Source: Azorhizobium sp965227945
GTDB lineage: Bacteria > Pseudomonadota > Alphaproteobacteria > Rhizobiales > Xanthobacteraceae
Length of the DNA: 64,000 nucleotides
Direction of reading: 5' to 3'
NCBI GenBank assembly: GCA_965227945.1
Contig: CBDDGQ010000006.1
Location: 2,480,001 to 2,544,000, forward strand
In this document: positions 44,222 to 51,976 of the stretch, piece by piece
How the letters are laid out: every line of letters begins with the position of its first letter
How positions within the stretch are numbered: position 1 is the stretch's first letter
Made by a program: the position numbers and the translations under genes
Notes under the pieces: model-generated
Told to the model about the DNA's origin: nothing
What the model saw: only the letters and a program-made list of their open reading frames with translations
Database searches by the model: none

Positions 44222-44279
44222 AAGGTATGACTTGCATAATACCTTCGCTCCGATCAAGGTAAGATGGAATTCGTACCTT
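44222..44279. promoter_or_regulatory. two identical operator-like dyads AAGGTA-N12-TACCTT
   Basis: AAGGTA (44222) with TACCTT (44240-44245) and AAGGTA (44256) with TACCTT (44274-44279) give two dyads of 24 bases with identical spacing, 34 bases apart. The second ends just before the Shine-Dalgarno GGAAGGAG (44281-44288) of the oxidoreductase gene. They lie between the divergent ArsR and oxidoreductase genes, so the ArsR protein is the likely ligand. Confidence 0.65.
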
Positions 44280-44295
44280 GGGAAGGAGCATCGTC

Positions 44296-45276
44296 ATGAC
44301 GGCAGCACATATGGTCCGCATCCACGCGTTCGGCGGCCCGGAGGTTCTGGCCCTGGAGGCTGTGGACCTGCCGCCGCCCGGTGCGGGCGAGGTGCAGGTG
44401 CGCCAGACCGCCATCGGCTTCAATTATATCGACATTTACCAGCGCACCGGGGTCTATCCGCTGCCGCTGCCCACCGGCCTTGGGCATGAGGCGGCCGGCG
44501 TGGTTGAGGCCGTGGGCGCGGGGGTAACCACGGTGAAGGTGGGCGACCGGGTCGCCTATATCAATGCCGGCATCGGCGCCTATGCGGACCGCCGCATCGT
44601 GCCCGCCGAGCGCCTGGTGGGGATCCCCGAGAGCATCTCGGACGAGGAGACCGCCGCGGTCATCTTCAAGGGCATGACGGCGCAATATCTGCTGCGCAAG
44701 ACCTATGAGGTCCAGCCGGGCGACATCGTGCTCATCCATGCCGCCGCTGGCGGGGTCGGGCAGATCATGGCCGCTTGGGCCAAGGCGCTGGGCGCCTTCG
44801 TCATCGGCACCGCCGGCTCGCCGGAAAAGTGCGCCATCGCCAAGGCGGCGGGCTGCGACGTGGCGATCAATTATTCGCAGGTCGATTGGGTCGAGCAGGT
44901 GGTCGCCGCCACCGGCGGGCGCAAGGCGCGGGTGGTGTATGATTCCGTCGGCAAGGACACCTTCCTGAAGTCGCTGGATTGCGTGGCGCAGTTCGGCCTC
45001 GTGGTACTGTTCGGCGGCGCCTCCGGCCCGGCGCCCGACATCGCGCCGGAACTGCTGTCCAAGAAGGGCAGCATCTATCTGACGCGCGCCTCCATCTTCC
45101 CGCGCAATGCCGACCCCGTCGACCTGCGCGCCAATGCGACGGAGCTGTTCGCGGCGCTCAAGGCGGGCATCGTCAAGCCGGTGATCGCCGCCCGCTTCCC
45201 CCTGGCGGAGGTGGCCCAGGCCCACCGCACGGCGGAGGCGCGCACCAATGCGGGCGCCATTTTGCTGATCCCCTGA
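44296..45276 (+). CDS. NADPH:quinone oxidoreductase (zeta-crystallin-like, MDR superfamily)
   Basis: A 326-residue medium-chain dehydrogenase without zinc ligands. VRIHAFGGPEVLALEAVDLP is the QOR N-terminal motif, IGFNYIDIYQRTGVYPLPLP and GLGHEAAGVVEAVG follow, and IHAAAGGVGQIMAAWAKALG is the NADPH-binding Rossmann motif with a quinone-reductase type sequence. It reduces quinones, or possibly other electrophiles, with one electron or by hydride transfer. The ATG at 44296 follows GGAAGGAG by seven bases. Probably repressed by the divergent ArsR protein through the dyads at 44222-44279 (inference). Confidence 0.93.
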   Translation: MTAAHMVRIHAFGGPEVLALEAVDLPPPGAGEVQVRQTAIGFNYIDIYQRTGVYPLPLPTGLGHEAAGVVEAVGAGVTTVKVGDRVAYINAGIGAYADRRIVPAERLVGIPESISDEETAAVIFKGMTAQYLLRKTYEVQPGDIVLIHAAAGGVGQIMAAWAKALGAFVIGTAGSPEKCAIAKAAGCDVAINYSQVDWVEQVVAATGGRKARVVYDSVGKDTFLKSLDCVAQFGLVVLFGGASGPAPDIAPELLSKKGSIYLTRASIFPRNADPVDLRANATELFAALKAGIVKPVIAARFPLAEVAQAHRTAEARTNAGAILLIP

Positions 45277-45289
45277 TCAGCAGGAGCTT

Positions 45290-45316
45290 CCTGCCGGAAG
45301 CGGACGGTCCGGCAGG
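45290..45316. terminator. hairpin between convergent quinone oxidoreductase and nitronate monooxygenase genes
   Basis: CCTGCCGG (45290-45297) pairs with CCGGCAGG (45309-45316) with partial flanking complementarity (GAGCTT against AGGCTTC). It is in the 76-base gap between convergent genes; no long T tract is present. Confidence 0.45.
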
Positions 45317-45352
45317 AGGCTTCGTCGCGTGTCAGCGCGGCCTCCGCCGCGC

Positions 45353-46285
45353 TCAGAGCAGGCGGGCGGCGCTGTCGCGGGCGGCGGTGTATTCGGCAAT
45401 CAGCCGGGCGCAGAGGTCCGCGGCCGGAGGGGCGTCGAAGATGGAGCCCACACCCTGGCCGGCGGACCACACCGTTTTCCAGGCCTTCGCCTCGTCTTCG
45501 AGATTGAGCTTGGCGTGGGCGGTGAGATTGTCCGGGTCCAGCCCCGCCGCCTTGATGCTGGGTCGCAGGAAATTGGCATTCACGCCGGAAATCGCCGGCG
45601 TGTAGACGATGTCGGACGCGGCGGCGGTCAGGAGCATCTCCTTGTAGCCGTCCGGCGCCGCGCTCTCGCGGGTGGCGATGAAGCGGGTGCCCAGATAGGC
45701 CAGATCCGCGCCCATCAGCCGCGCGGCTGCCGCGTGTGACCCGGTGGACATGGCGCCCGACAGGATGATCGTGCCGTCGAACACCGCGCGCACCTCGGGA
45801 ATGAGCGCGAACGGGCTGAGATTGCCGGCATGGCCTCCGGCCCCCGCCGCGACCGCAATGATGCCGTCGACGCCCGCTTCCGCCGCCTTCTCCGCATGAC
45901 GCCGGCTGATGACGTCGTGAAACACCAGCCCGCCATAGGAATGCACCGCGGCCACCACGTCGCGCACCGCGCCCAGCGAGGTGATGACCAACGGCACCTT
46001 GTGCTGCACCGTGGCCGCCAGATCCGCCTGGAGCCGGCTGTTGCTGCCGTGGACGATGAGATTGACCCCGAACGGTGCCGCCTCGGGCGCATCGGACAGG
46101 CGCCCGGAAATCTCGTCCAGCCACGCCTCATAGCCGGCGGTGGTGCGGGCGTTGAGCGCCGGGAAGGTGCCCAGCAGGCCACTGCGGCAGGTCTCCACCA
46201 CCAGATCCGGGTTCGACACCAGGAACATGGGCGCGGCAATGATGGGAGCTTTCAGGCGTCCTGCAAGGGCGGCGGGAAGGGGCAT
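45353..46285 (-). CDS. nitronate monooxygenase-like FMN protein (NPD family)
   Basis: A 310-residue TIM-barrel flavoprotein of the nitronate monooxygenase/enoyl reductase-like family. APIIAAPMFLVSNPDLV is the family opening, followed by GTFPALNARTTAGYEAWLDE and GVNLIVHGSNSRLQADLA; IIAVAAGAGGHAGNLSPFAL is the FMN phosphate-binding glycine-rich segment, with HDVISRRHAEKAAEAGVDG before it. FMN-dependent oxidation of nitronates is the reference activity, but many members work on other substrates. ATG at 46285 has GGAGG upstream. Divergent from the enoyl-CoA hydratase across 216 bases in which I see no gene. Confidence 0.88.
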   Translation of the reverse strand: MPLPAALAGRLKAPIIAAPMFLVSNPDLVVETCRSGLLGTFPALNARTTAGYEAWLDEISGRLSDAPEAAPFGVNLIVHGSNSRLQADLAATVQHKVPLVITSLGAVRDVVAAVHSYGGLVFHDVISRRHAEKAAEAGVDGIIAVAAGAGGHAGNLSPFALIPEVRAVFDGTIILSGAMSTGSHAAAARLMGADLAYLGTRFIATRESAAPDGYKEMLLTAAASDIVYTPAISGVNANFLRPSIKAAGLDPDNLTAHAKLNLEDEAKAWKTVWSAGQGVGSIFDAPPAADLCARLIAEYTAARDSAARLL

Positions 46286-46501
46286 GCTCGGGGAACCTCC
46301 GCTAGAATGCGGCTCCGCGCGGGCCTTCCGGCCCATCGGGACCCGTCTGTTGTCTCTGGACTGCACTGTGGGCCGGGGCGGCGAGGGCGACAAGGGGGGC
46401 CGATCCGCGCGGCACCGCCTTCGAGCCCTTGCGGCGAAGGCTCCTGATGGTGCAGCGTTGCACCCCGAAGCGGCCCGTCATGAGCCGCGCGGGAGGATTG
46501 C

Positions 46502-47293
46502 ATGTCAAACGCCGACCCTGTGCTGCTCGATGTGACCGGCGGCATCGCCCGCATCCGCTTCAATCGCCCCCATGTGCTGAATGCGCTCGACGAGCACGCC
46601 ATTCTGGCCTTCAAGCGGGCAGTGGACACCGTGGCCGAGCAGCGCGGCGTGCGGGTGGTGGTGCTGTCGGGCGAGGGACGGGCATTTCTGGCCGGCGGTG
46701 ACGTAGGGCGGTTCCACGATGCCGGTCCCGAGGCGGTGCATGTGGTGCGGGCTCTGATCGAGCCGCTGCACGACGCCATGAATACCCTCGCCAAGCTGCG
46801 GGCTCCGGTGCTCGCCAGTGTGCAGGGCGCAGCGGCAGGCGCGGGGCTGTCCATGGCGCTGGCTGCGGACCTGCTGATCGCCGCGGACGATGCCAAATTC
46901 TCCATGGCCTACAGCCGCATCGGCACCTCCCCAGACGGCTCCGCCACCTGGCATCTGCCGCGCATCGTCGGCCTGCGCAAAGCGATGGAACTGGCGCTCT
47001 TGTCCGAGACCATCGACGCGCAGGAAGCGCTGCGGCTGGGCATCGCCAACAAGGTGGTGCCGGCGGCCAGCCTCGCGGCGGAGACCGAGGCCCTCGCCGA
47101 GCGGATCGCATCGGGCGCCACGGCCGCGCTGGGGCGGATCAAGGCCCTGTTGCGGGCCTCGTTCGAGAACAGCCTGCCCGAGCAGCTGGATGCGGAGCGT
47201 GATGCCTTCGTCGCCAGCGCCTCCACCCGCGATTTCGCGGAAGGCGCGGCGGCCTTCGTCGCCAAGCGGATGCCGGTGTTCGAAGGCCACTGA
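46502..47293 (+). CDS. enoyl-CoA hydratase/isomerase family protein
   Basis: A 263-residue crotonase-fold protein. IRFNRPHVLNALDEHAILAF is the family opening; SGEGRAFLAGGDVGRFHDAG gives the first oxyanion-hole NH and SVQGAAAGAGLSMALAADLL the second. After it, AYSRIGTSPDGSATWHLPRI belongs to the subgroup with Asp rather than Glu at the hydratase acid position, so isomerase or another activity is possible. Gly-rich context and a good GGAGG before the ATG support the start. It precedes a short-chain dehydrogenase of the HSD10 type by 26 bases, so the two may form a small fatty acid or branched-chain acyl-CoA oxidation unit. Confidence 0.92.
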   Translation: MSNADPVLLDVTGGIARIRFNRPHVLNALDEHAILAFKRAVDTVAEQRGVRVVVLSGEGRAFLAGGDVGRFHDAGPEAVHVVRALIEPLHDAMNTLAKLRAPVLASVQGAAAGAGLSMALAADLLIAADDAKFSMAYSRIGTSPDGSATWHLPRIVGLRKAMELALLSETIDAQEALRLGIANKVVPAASLAAETEALAERIASGATAALGRIKALLRASFENSLPEQLDAERDAFVASASTRDFAEGAAAFVAKRMPVFEGH

Positions 47294-47319
47294 GCGCAAC
47301 GGCGCGGGGGAGCAGGTTC

Positions 47320-48081
47320 ATGGAGATTACCGGACACGCCGCTGTCGTCACCGGCGCGGCATCGGGACTGGGCGCCATCACGGCGCGCACCCTGGCCGCG
47401 GCCGGCGCCAAGGTGGCGCTCTTGGATCGCGATCTGGCAGGCGCCGAACGGGTGGCGCAGGAGATCGGCGGGCGCGCCTTTGCCTGCGACGTGGCGGATG
47501 CGGCCAGCGCCGAAGCCGCCGTGGCGGCGGCGCGCGAGGCCCATGGCCCGGCGCGCATCCTGGTGAATTGCGCCGGCGTGGCGCCCGCCGGGCGTATCGT
47601 CGGGCGCAAGGGGCCGCAGCCGCTGGAGGACTTCCGCCGGGTGGTGGAGATCAATCTCATCGGCACCTTCAATCTGCTGCGGCTGGTGGCGGCGGGCGCC
47701 GTGGGGCTGGAGCCGCTGGCGCGGGGCGAGCGCGGGGTGATGATCAACACCGCTTCCATCGCCGCGTATGATGGCCAGATCGGCCAGCCGGCCTATGCCG
47801 CCTCCAAGGCCGGCGTGGCGGGGCTGACATTGCCGGCAGCGCGGGAGTTCGCCAGCGTCGGGATCCGGGTGGTGGCGATTGCACCCGGCATCTTCGCCAC
47901 GCCCATGATGCTGTCCATGCCGCAGGAGGTGCAGGACAGCATCGGCGCCACGGTGCCGTTCCCTCCGGGGCTGGGCGCGCCGGAGGATTATGCGGCCCTG
48001 GTGCTGCATATCATCGGCAACCCGATGCTCAATGGCGAAGTGATCCGCCTCGACGGCGCTCTGCGCATGGCGCCGCGCTGA
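47320..48081 (+). CDS. short-chain dehydrogenase, HSD10-like (3-hydroxyacyl-CoA dehydrogenase type 2)
   Basis: A 253-residue SDR. VVTGAASGLGAITARTLAAA is the NAD-binding TGxxxGxG motif, LVNCAGVAPAGRIVGRKGP the structural NAG, and Ser in INTASIAAYDGQIGQPAYAA with YAASKAG the Ser-Tyr-Lys catalytic residues. The motif GRKGPQPLEDFRRVVEINLI and the end GNPMLNGEVIRLDGALRMAP match the 17-beta-HSD10/3-hydroxyacyl-CoA dehydrogenase family, which oxidises 2-methyl-3-hydroxybutyryl-CoA and related substrates. Works naturally after the hydratase encoded just upstream (inference). Converges on the solute-binding protein gene. Confidence 0.92.
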   Translation: MEITGHAAVVTGAASGLGAITARTLAAAGAKVALLDRDLAGAERVAQEIGGRAFACDVADAASAEAAVAAAREAHGPARILVNCAGVAPAGRIVGRKGPQPLEDFRRVVEINLIGTFNLLRLVAAGAVGLEPLARGERGVMINTASIAAYDGQIGQPAYAASKAGVAGLTLPAAREFASVGIRVVAIAPGIFATPMMLSMPQEVQDSIGATVPFPPGLGAPEDYAALVLHIIGNPMLNGEVIRLDGALRMAPR

Positions 48082-48102
48082 TCGCTCGCCCGCGCCTGGT
48101 CC

Positions 48103-49173
48103 CTAGCGGATCGGCGGCGCGAACTGCAGGCCGCCGTCGCGGGCGAGGCGATTGAGGCCGCGGGGGATCCCCAGCTTGGAGCTGTTGCCGAGGTTGCGTT
48201 CAAACACCTCGCCATAATTTCCCACGCCGCGCACGATGCGGACCACCGCTCCCGGCGCCAGGCCGAGAGCCTGGAACGTGTCCCGGTCCGAAAGCAGGTC
48301 CTGGACGGCGGGGACCTGCGAGGTCGTGGCGGCATCCAAGGTGGCGGCGGAGATACCGAGGGTTTCGGCCGCGACCATGGCCAGGTGCGTCCATCGCACG
48401 ATCAGGAGCCACTGGTCGTCGCCTTGGCGAACCAGGGGGCCCAGGGGTTCTTTGGAAATGATCACGTCCGCGATCATTTGCTGGGTCGGCGCCGCCATGA
48501 GACGACGCAGGGCATAGAGTTGCGATACGTCGCTGGTGATGGCATCGCACCAGTTCCCTTCGTAGGCCTTGATGAGGGCGCCGGGGCCGGAGACAGACAC
48601 CACTTCGATCGCCATGTCGCGGGCTTCGAAATAATCCGTGGCGTAGACGTCATGGGTCGTGCCGCTCTGCACACAGACATGGCTGCCGGCCAATCGCTCG
48701 ACGGTGAGGATCCCGCGCTCCCCGCGGGACAGAAATCCCTGCCCGTCGAAATAGGTGATGGCGGCGAACTGCAGCTTCAGTTCGGCCTCGCGGCTGAGCG
48801 TCCAGGTGGAGTTGCGCGACAGGAGATCGATGGCGCCGCTCTGCAAGGCGGTGAAGCGGGTGTTGGCGTCCACCGGCACAAACCGAACTTTTTGCGGATC
48901 CCCCAGAACCGCAGCGGCGACGGCGCGGCAGAAGTCCACGTCGAATCCGATCCAGGCGCCGCGCCCATCCTGGGAGGCAAATCCCAGCAGCCCCGGATTC
49001 ACACCGCACACCAGGACCCCGCGGTCCTGCACCGCCTTGAGCGTTGGCGGCTGCGATGTCTGGGGCGGGGCGGCCTGTGTTGCGTCTCCCCCACACCACG
49101 CCATGAGGACCGTGGCGAGAAGCGGGACGATCGCCGCAACCCGCGGACGCCGGAACGGGGAGGTGAGGGGCAC
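48103..49173 (-). CDS. amino-acid-type ABC transporter substrate-binding protein
   Basis: A 356-residue periplasmic binding protein similar to AapJ, the general L-amino acid binding protein. A signal peptide with a Cys (VAAIVPLLATVLMAWCGGDA) might be a lipobox. TLKAVQDRGVLVCGVNPGLL is the SBP opening; LSRNSTWTLSREAELKLQFA and GQGFLSRGERGIL contact the ligand in relatives; CVQSGTTHDVYATDYFEARD is typical of the AapJ/YhdW group. No permease or ATPase gene accompanies it, so it is an orphan; the ligand is uncertain. Upstream a 174-base AT-rich region separates it from a divergent small membrane protein gene. Confidence 0.9.
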   Translation of the reverse strand: MPLTSPFRRPRVAAIVPLLATVLMAWCGGDATQAAPPQTSQPPTLKAVQDRGVLVCGVNPGLLGFASQDGRGAWIGFDVDFCRAVAAAVLGDPQKVRFVPVDANTRFTALQSGAIDLLSRNSTWTLSREAELKLQFAAITYFDGQGFLSRGERGILTVERLAGSHVCVQSGTTHDVYATDYFEARDMAIEVVSVSGPGALIKAYEGNWCDAITSDVSQLYALRRLMAAPTQQMIADVIISKEPLGPLVRQGDDQWLLIVRWTHLAMVAAETLGISAATLDAATTSQVPAVQDLLSDRDTFQALGLAPGAVVRIVRGVGNYGEVFERNLGNSSKLGIPRGLNRLARDGGLQFAPPIR

Positions 49174-49347
49174 GGCGACTCCGTCGGAACCCTGAGATCG
49201 GGTCCCGCACGGTAAGGAGGATGGTTATACCGCGCAACGGCGAAAATTGACCGCTCAAGCCGGGAGGTCATGATAATCTACAAGATCGATTGACTATGAT
49301 CTAATTTCACGGGAGAATAAAATAAAATAGCGTAGTGGAGATGTGAA

Positions 49348-49503
49348 ATGTCTGCATCCGTGAGCCGGCAGCCGTGGCGCGACTGGGTTCTGTTTGCCGC
49401 GGCCTATGGTGTGATCATGGGCACGATCCTGTTCGCCTATCCGCCGACGCAGTTGGCATCGCGCGATGCTGCGCCGGTTGGTCAAGCGATCACGGTGCAC
49501 TGA
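49348..49503 (+). CDS. 51-residue single-pass membrane microprotein
   Basis: A small gene too short for usual thresholds. It opens MSASVSRQPWRDWVLFAAAY and contains one hydrophobic helix (WVLFAAAYGVIMGTILFAY), then PPTQLASRDAAPVGQAITV and a His before TGA. GGAG ends seven bases before the ATG, the upstream region is AT-rich with TTGACT at 49290, and codon use is high-GC like its neighbours, all supporting a real gene. It is divergent from the orphan binding-protein gene. No family recognised; topology is probably N-in with a short periplasmic tail. Confidence 0.6.
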   Translation: MSASVSRQPWRDWVLFAAAYGVIMGTILFAYPPTQLASRDAAPVGQAITVH

Positions 49504-49657
49504 TTTCGGGCGGGGCCGCCTGCGGTGGCCTGCCAGGGCGCGCAGCCGCATGCGCCGTACATCGAGCAGCGCCGCCAACCTGAATTGTCAGTGTTTTCAA
49601 TAGCCTGAGGCGCGCCGTCATGCCCCGCGCGCGGCCGCGATCAACGCGGCCGGCGGC

Positions 49658-50257
49658 TCAACGGTCCAGGGCAATCGCCTGGTTATTGTCCGACAGAACG
49701 CCCGTGTAGCGATTCGGCCCGGCCGGCTGGAGGCGGGCGGTGACCTTGCCCACATGGTCCTGCAGCACGATATCCGAGCCCATCATGTCCCAGCCCTTGG
49801 TCATGAAGATTTCACTGGGACAGGACACATCCGCCCGGGCGGCGAGGCCGCTCATGCCGCGGTCGGTGGTCAACGTTACGGGGCAGGTATGCTGGCCGCT
49901 GTCCCACGCCAGGGTCCAGGCGCCGGAGAGCTGATCGCGGGTGCTGCCGGCCGCATAGGCATTGCCGGCGGGGTTCACCGGCGGCGGGGTCAAGGGCACG
50001 TTGGAGGCGACGCTGCGCGGGGTTACGGCGGCGCCGGCGCTCGCGGCGCTGGCACCGGTCGAGGCGGGAGACGGGGCCGCGGAAGCGATGGGGGGCGGCG
50101 GAGGAACCGGGGCGCTTTCCACCGAGGCGGTGGGGGCGGACAGAACGCGCTGCTGCTCCGCAACGGTCGGCTTGGTCCCGAAGCCGTCGAGCTCGGTGCT
50201 GCAGGCGGCCAGGGAGATGGCACTCAGCAGCACGGCCCCAACGGGTAACACCTTCAT
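49658..50257 (-). CDS. lipoprotein with AprI/Inh-type protease inhibitor domain
   Basis: A 199-residue lipoprotein. Signal peptide with lipobox LAAC at residues 16-19 anchors it in a membrane, then a long Ala/Pro/Ser-rich linker (about residues 45-105) leads to a C-terminal domain of about 90 residues, LSGAWTLAWDSGQHTCPVTL through NNQAIALDR. Two Cys (HTCPV and VSCPSE) would form the disulfide of the AprI/Inh family, small beta barrels that inhibit secreted serralysin-type metalloproteases; in alphaproteobacteria many such proteins are of unknown role. No protease gene is adjacent. A 289-base stretch without recognised gene lies upstream. Confidence 0.85.
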   Translation of the reverse strand: MKVLPVGAVLLSAISLAACSTELDGFGTKPTVAEQQRVLSAPTASVESAPVPPPPPIASAAPSPASTGASAASAGAAVTPRSVASNVPLTPPPVNPAGNAYAAGSTRDQLSGAWTLAWDSGQHTCPVTLTTDRGMSGLAARADVSCPSEIFMTKGWDMMGSDIVLQDHVGKVTARLQPAGPNRYTGVLSDNNQAIALDR

Positions 50258-50546
50258 TCACACAACTCCGCACGTCGCCGCCGCTGCGCCGGGTGAACCC
50301 GCGCCATTCCCACAGGGAATGTAGGCTCAAAGGGTTACCGGCGCCTTTCAACGTTCGGAACAGAAACGACCGTCCCTTGCTTGGCGCAGTTTCCTTTAGA
50401 TCATGGCGAGAGGATGACCCCAGGCCCGTTTTCGGCGCCCGCCGGCGGGTCCGCAGGCGTGCAGTGCATGGACGCTGTGGCCGCGGCGCGCTATGTGGGC
50501 GGTCGGTCCATGGACCCGCATCCGCCTTTCCCCGCAGGAGAATCTC

Positions 50547-51317
50547 ATGTCTCAGACGCTTGATCCGCAGACGCTGACCGTCGTCGTCACCGGGGCCACT
50601 TCGGGCATTGGGGCGGCGACGGTGCGACGCTTCGCCTCCGTGGGCAGCAAGGTGGTCGCCATGGGCCGGCGGGCGGATCGGCTCGAGGCTTTGGCTGCGG
50701 AATACCCCGGTTTGATCCACTCTGTCGTATTGGACGTGCGCGACTACGCCGCCACCGAGCGCGCCTTCGCCGACCTGCCGCAAGACTTCAGCGATTACAA
50801 CGTGGTGTGCGCCAATGCCGGGCTGGCGCTGGGGCTGGAGCCGGCCCAGGAGGCGCACATCGCCGATTGGGACACAATGATCGACACGAATATCACCGGA
50901 TTGACGTACACGGTGCGGGCCGCGCTGCCCGGCATGGTCAAGCGGGGCCAGGGCCATGTGGTATTCACCGGCTCGGTGGCCGGCGACTATCCCTATCCGG
51001 GCGGCAATGTGTACGGCGCCACCAAGGCCTTCGTGAAGCAGTTCGCACTGAACTGCTGGGCGGACCTGGCCGGTACCGGCGTGCGGGTGACCAATATCGA
51101 GCCCGGCCTCACCGAGACCGAATTCTCCCTCGTGCGGTTCCGCGGCGATGATGCCAAGGCGGACAAGATCTATGAAGGCACCGCCCCGATGACCGGCGAG
51201 GATATCGCCGAGCAGGTGTTCTTCGCCGCCACCTTGCCGCGGCATGTGGTGGTGCTGCGGATCCAGGCCATGGCTGCCCAACAGGGCTTCAGCCCGTTCA
51301 GCATCAAGCGCGGCTGA
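50547..51317 (+). CDS. YdfG-like NADP-dependent 3-hydroxy acid dehydrogenase (SDR)
   Basis: A 256-residue SDR close to YdfG, which reduces malonic semialdehyde and oxidises serine, L-allo-threonine and other 3-hydroxy acids. VVVTGATSGIGAATVRRFAS is the cofactor motif, VVAMGRRADRLEALAAEYPG favours NADP, CANAGLALGLEPAQEAHIAD and TMIDTNITGLTYTVRAALPG follow, and the catalytic Ser and Tyr-x3-Lys lie in FTGSVAGDYPYPGGNVYGAT. The specific match to YdfG in NVYGATKAFVKQFALNCWAD and IEPGLTETEFSLVRFRGDDA is strong. The ATG at 50547 follows AGGAG by six bases. No linked gene suggests the exact substrate. Confidence 0.92.
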   Translation: MSQTLDPQTLTVVVTGATSGIGAATVRRFASVGSKVVAMGRRADRLEALAAEYPGLIHSVVLDVRDYAATERAFADLPQDFSDYNVVCANAGLALGLEPAQEAHIADWDTMIDTNITGLTYTVRAALPGMVKRGQGHVVFTGSVAGDYPYPGGNVYGATKAFVKQFALNCWADLAGTGVRVTNIEPGLTETEFSLVRFRGDDAKADKIYEGTAPMTGEDIAEQVFFAATLPRHVVVLRIQAMAAQQGFSPFSIKRG

Positions 51318-51402
51318 TGGCCGGCGCGCCGCCACGGCCGCACCGGGCGCGGGCCGCGGGCGCGGCGGTCCGCCGGCGCGGCCTGCCGGGGAGGGCGGTC
51401 CG

Positions 51403-51933
51403 GTGAACCTGCCCAACCTCATCACCCTGGGCCGGTTGCTGATCGTCCCGGTGGTGGTCTGGGCGATCAGCGCCGATGAGCCCCTGCTGGCCTTGACCCT
51501 GTTCGTGGTGGCCGGGCTGTCGGATGCCGTGGACGGCTTCATCGCCCGGCGCTTCGGCCTGCGCACGGAGCTCGGCGCCTATCTGGATCCGCTCGCCGAC
51601 AAGGCGCTGCTGGTGTCGATCTATGTCACCCTGGCGGTGGCCGGCATGATCCCCCGCTGGGTGGCCATTGCAGTGGTCTCGCGCGATGTGATGATCGTCG
51701 GCGCCATCATGCTCTCGCTGGTCATGGCGCGCCCGGTGGCGATCCGGCCGCTGGTGATTTCCAAGGTCAATACGGCGATGCAGATCGCCTTTGCCGCTTT
51801 GGTGCTGGCGCGCGCGAGCTTCGATCTCAGCCTTGAGCAGCCCTTCCGCCTGGGGTTGGTGGGAGTCGGGCTCTTGACGGGGCTTTCCGCGGCTGCCTAT
51901 CTCGCGGCATGGACACGCCACATGGCACGTTGA
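51403..51933 (+). CDS. CDP-alcohol phosphatidyltransferase family protein
   Basis: A 176-residue inner-membrane enzyme with about five helices. LPNLITLGRLLIVPVVVWAI is the family start and DAVDGFIARRFGLRTELGAY with LDPLADK the catalytic CDP-alcohol motif D-G-x2-A-R-x8-G-x3-D-x3-D. This motif transfers a phosphatidyl group from CDP-diacylglycerol to an alcohol, often glycerol-3-phosphate (PgsA) or another polar head group; which one cannot be decided here. The start is GTG at 51403 with GGGGAGGG before it. It comes 85 bases after the YdfG-like gene and 43 before the AI-2E gene. Confidence 0.9.
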   Translation: MNLPNLITLGRLLIVPVVVWAISADEPLLALTLFVVAGLSDAVDGFIARRFGLRTELGAYLDPLADKALLVSIYVTLAVAGMIPRWVAIAVVSRDVMIVGAIMLSLVMARPVAIRPLVISKVNTAMQIAFAALVLARASFDLSLEQPFRLGLVGVGLLTGLSAAAYLAAWTRHMAR

Positions 51934-51976
51934 GCCGCCGTCGGGCCGTTCGCGCTGCCCCGGCCGGCACCGGGGG

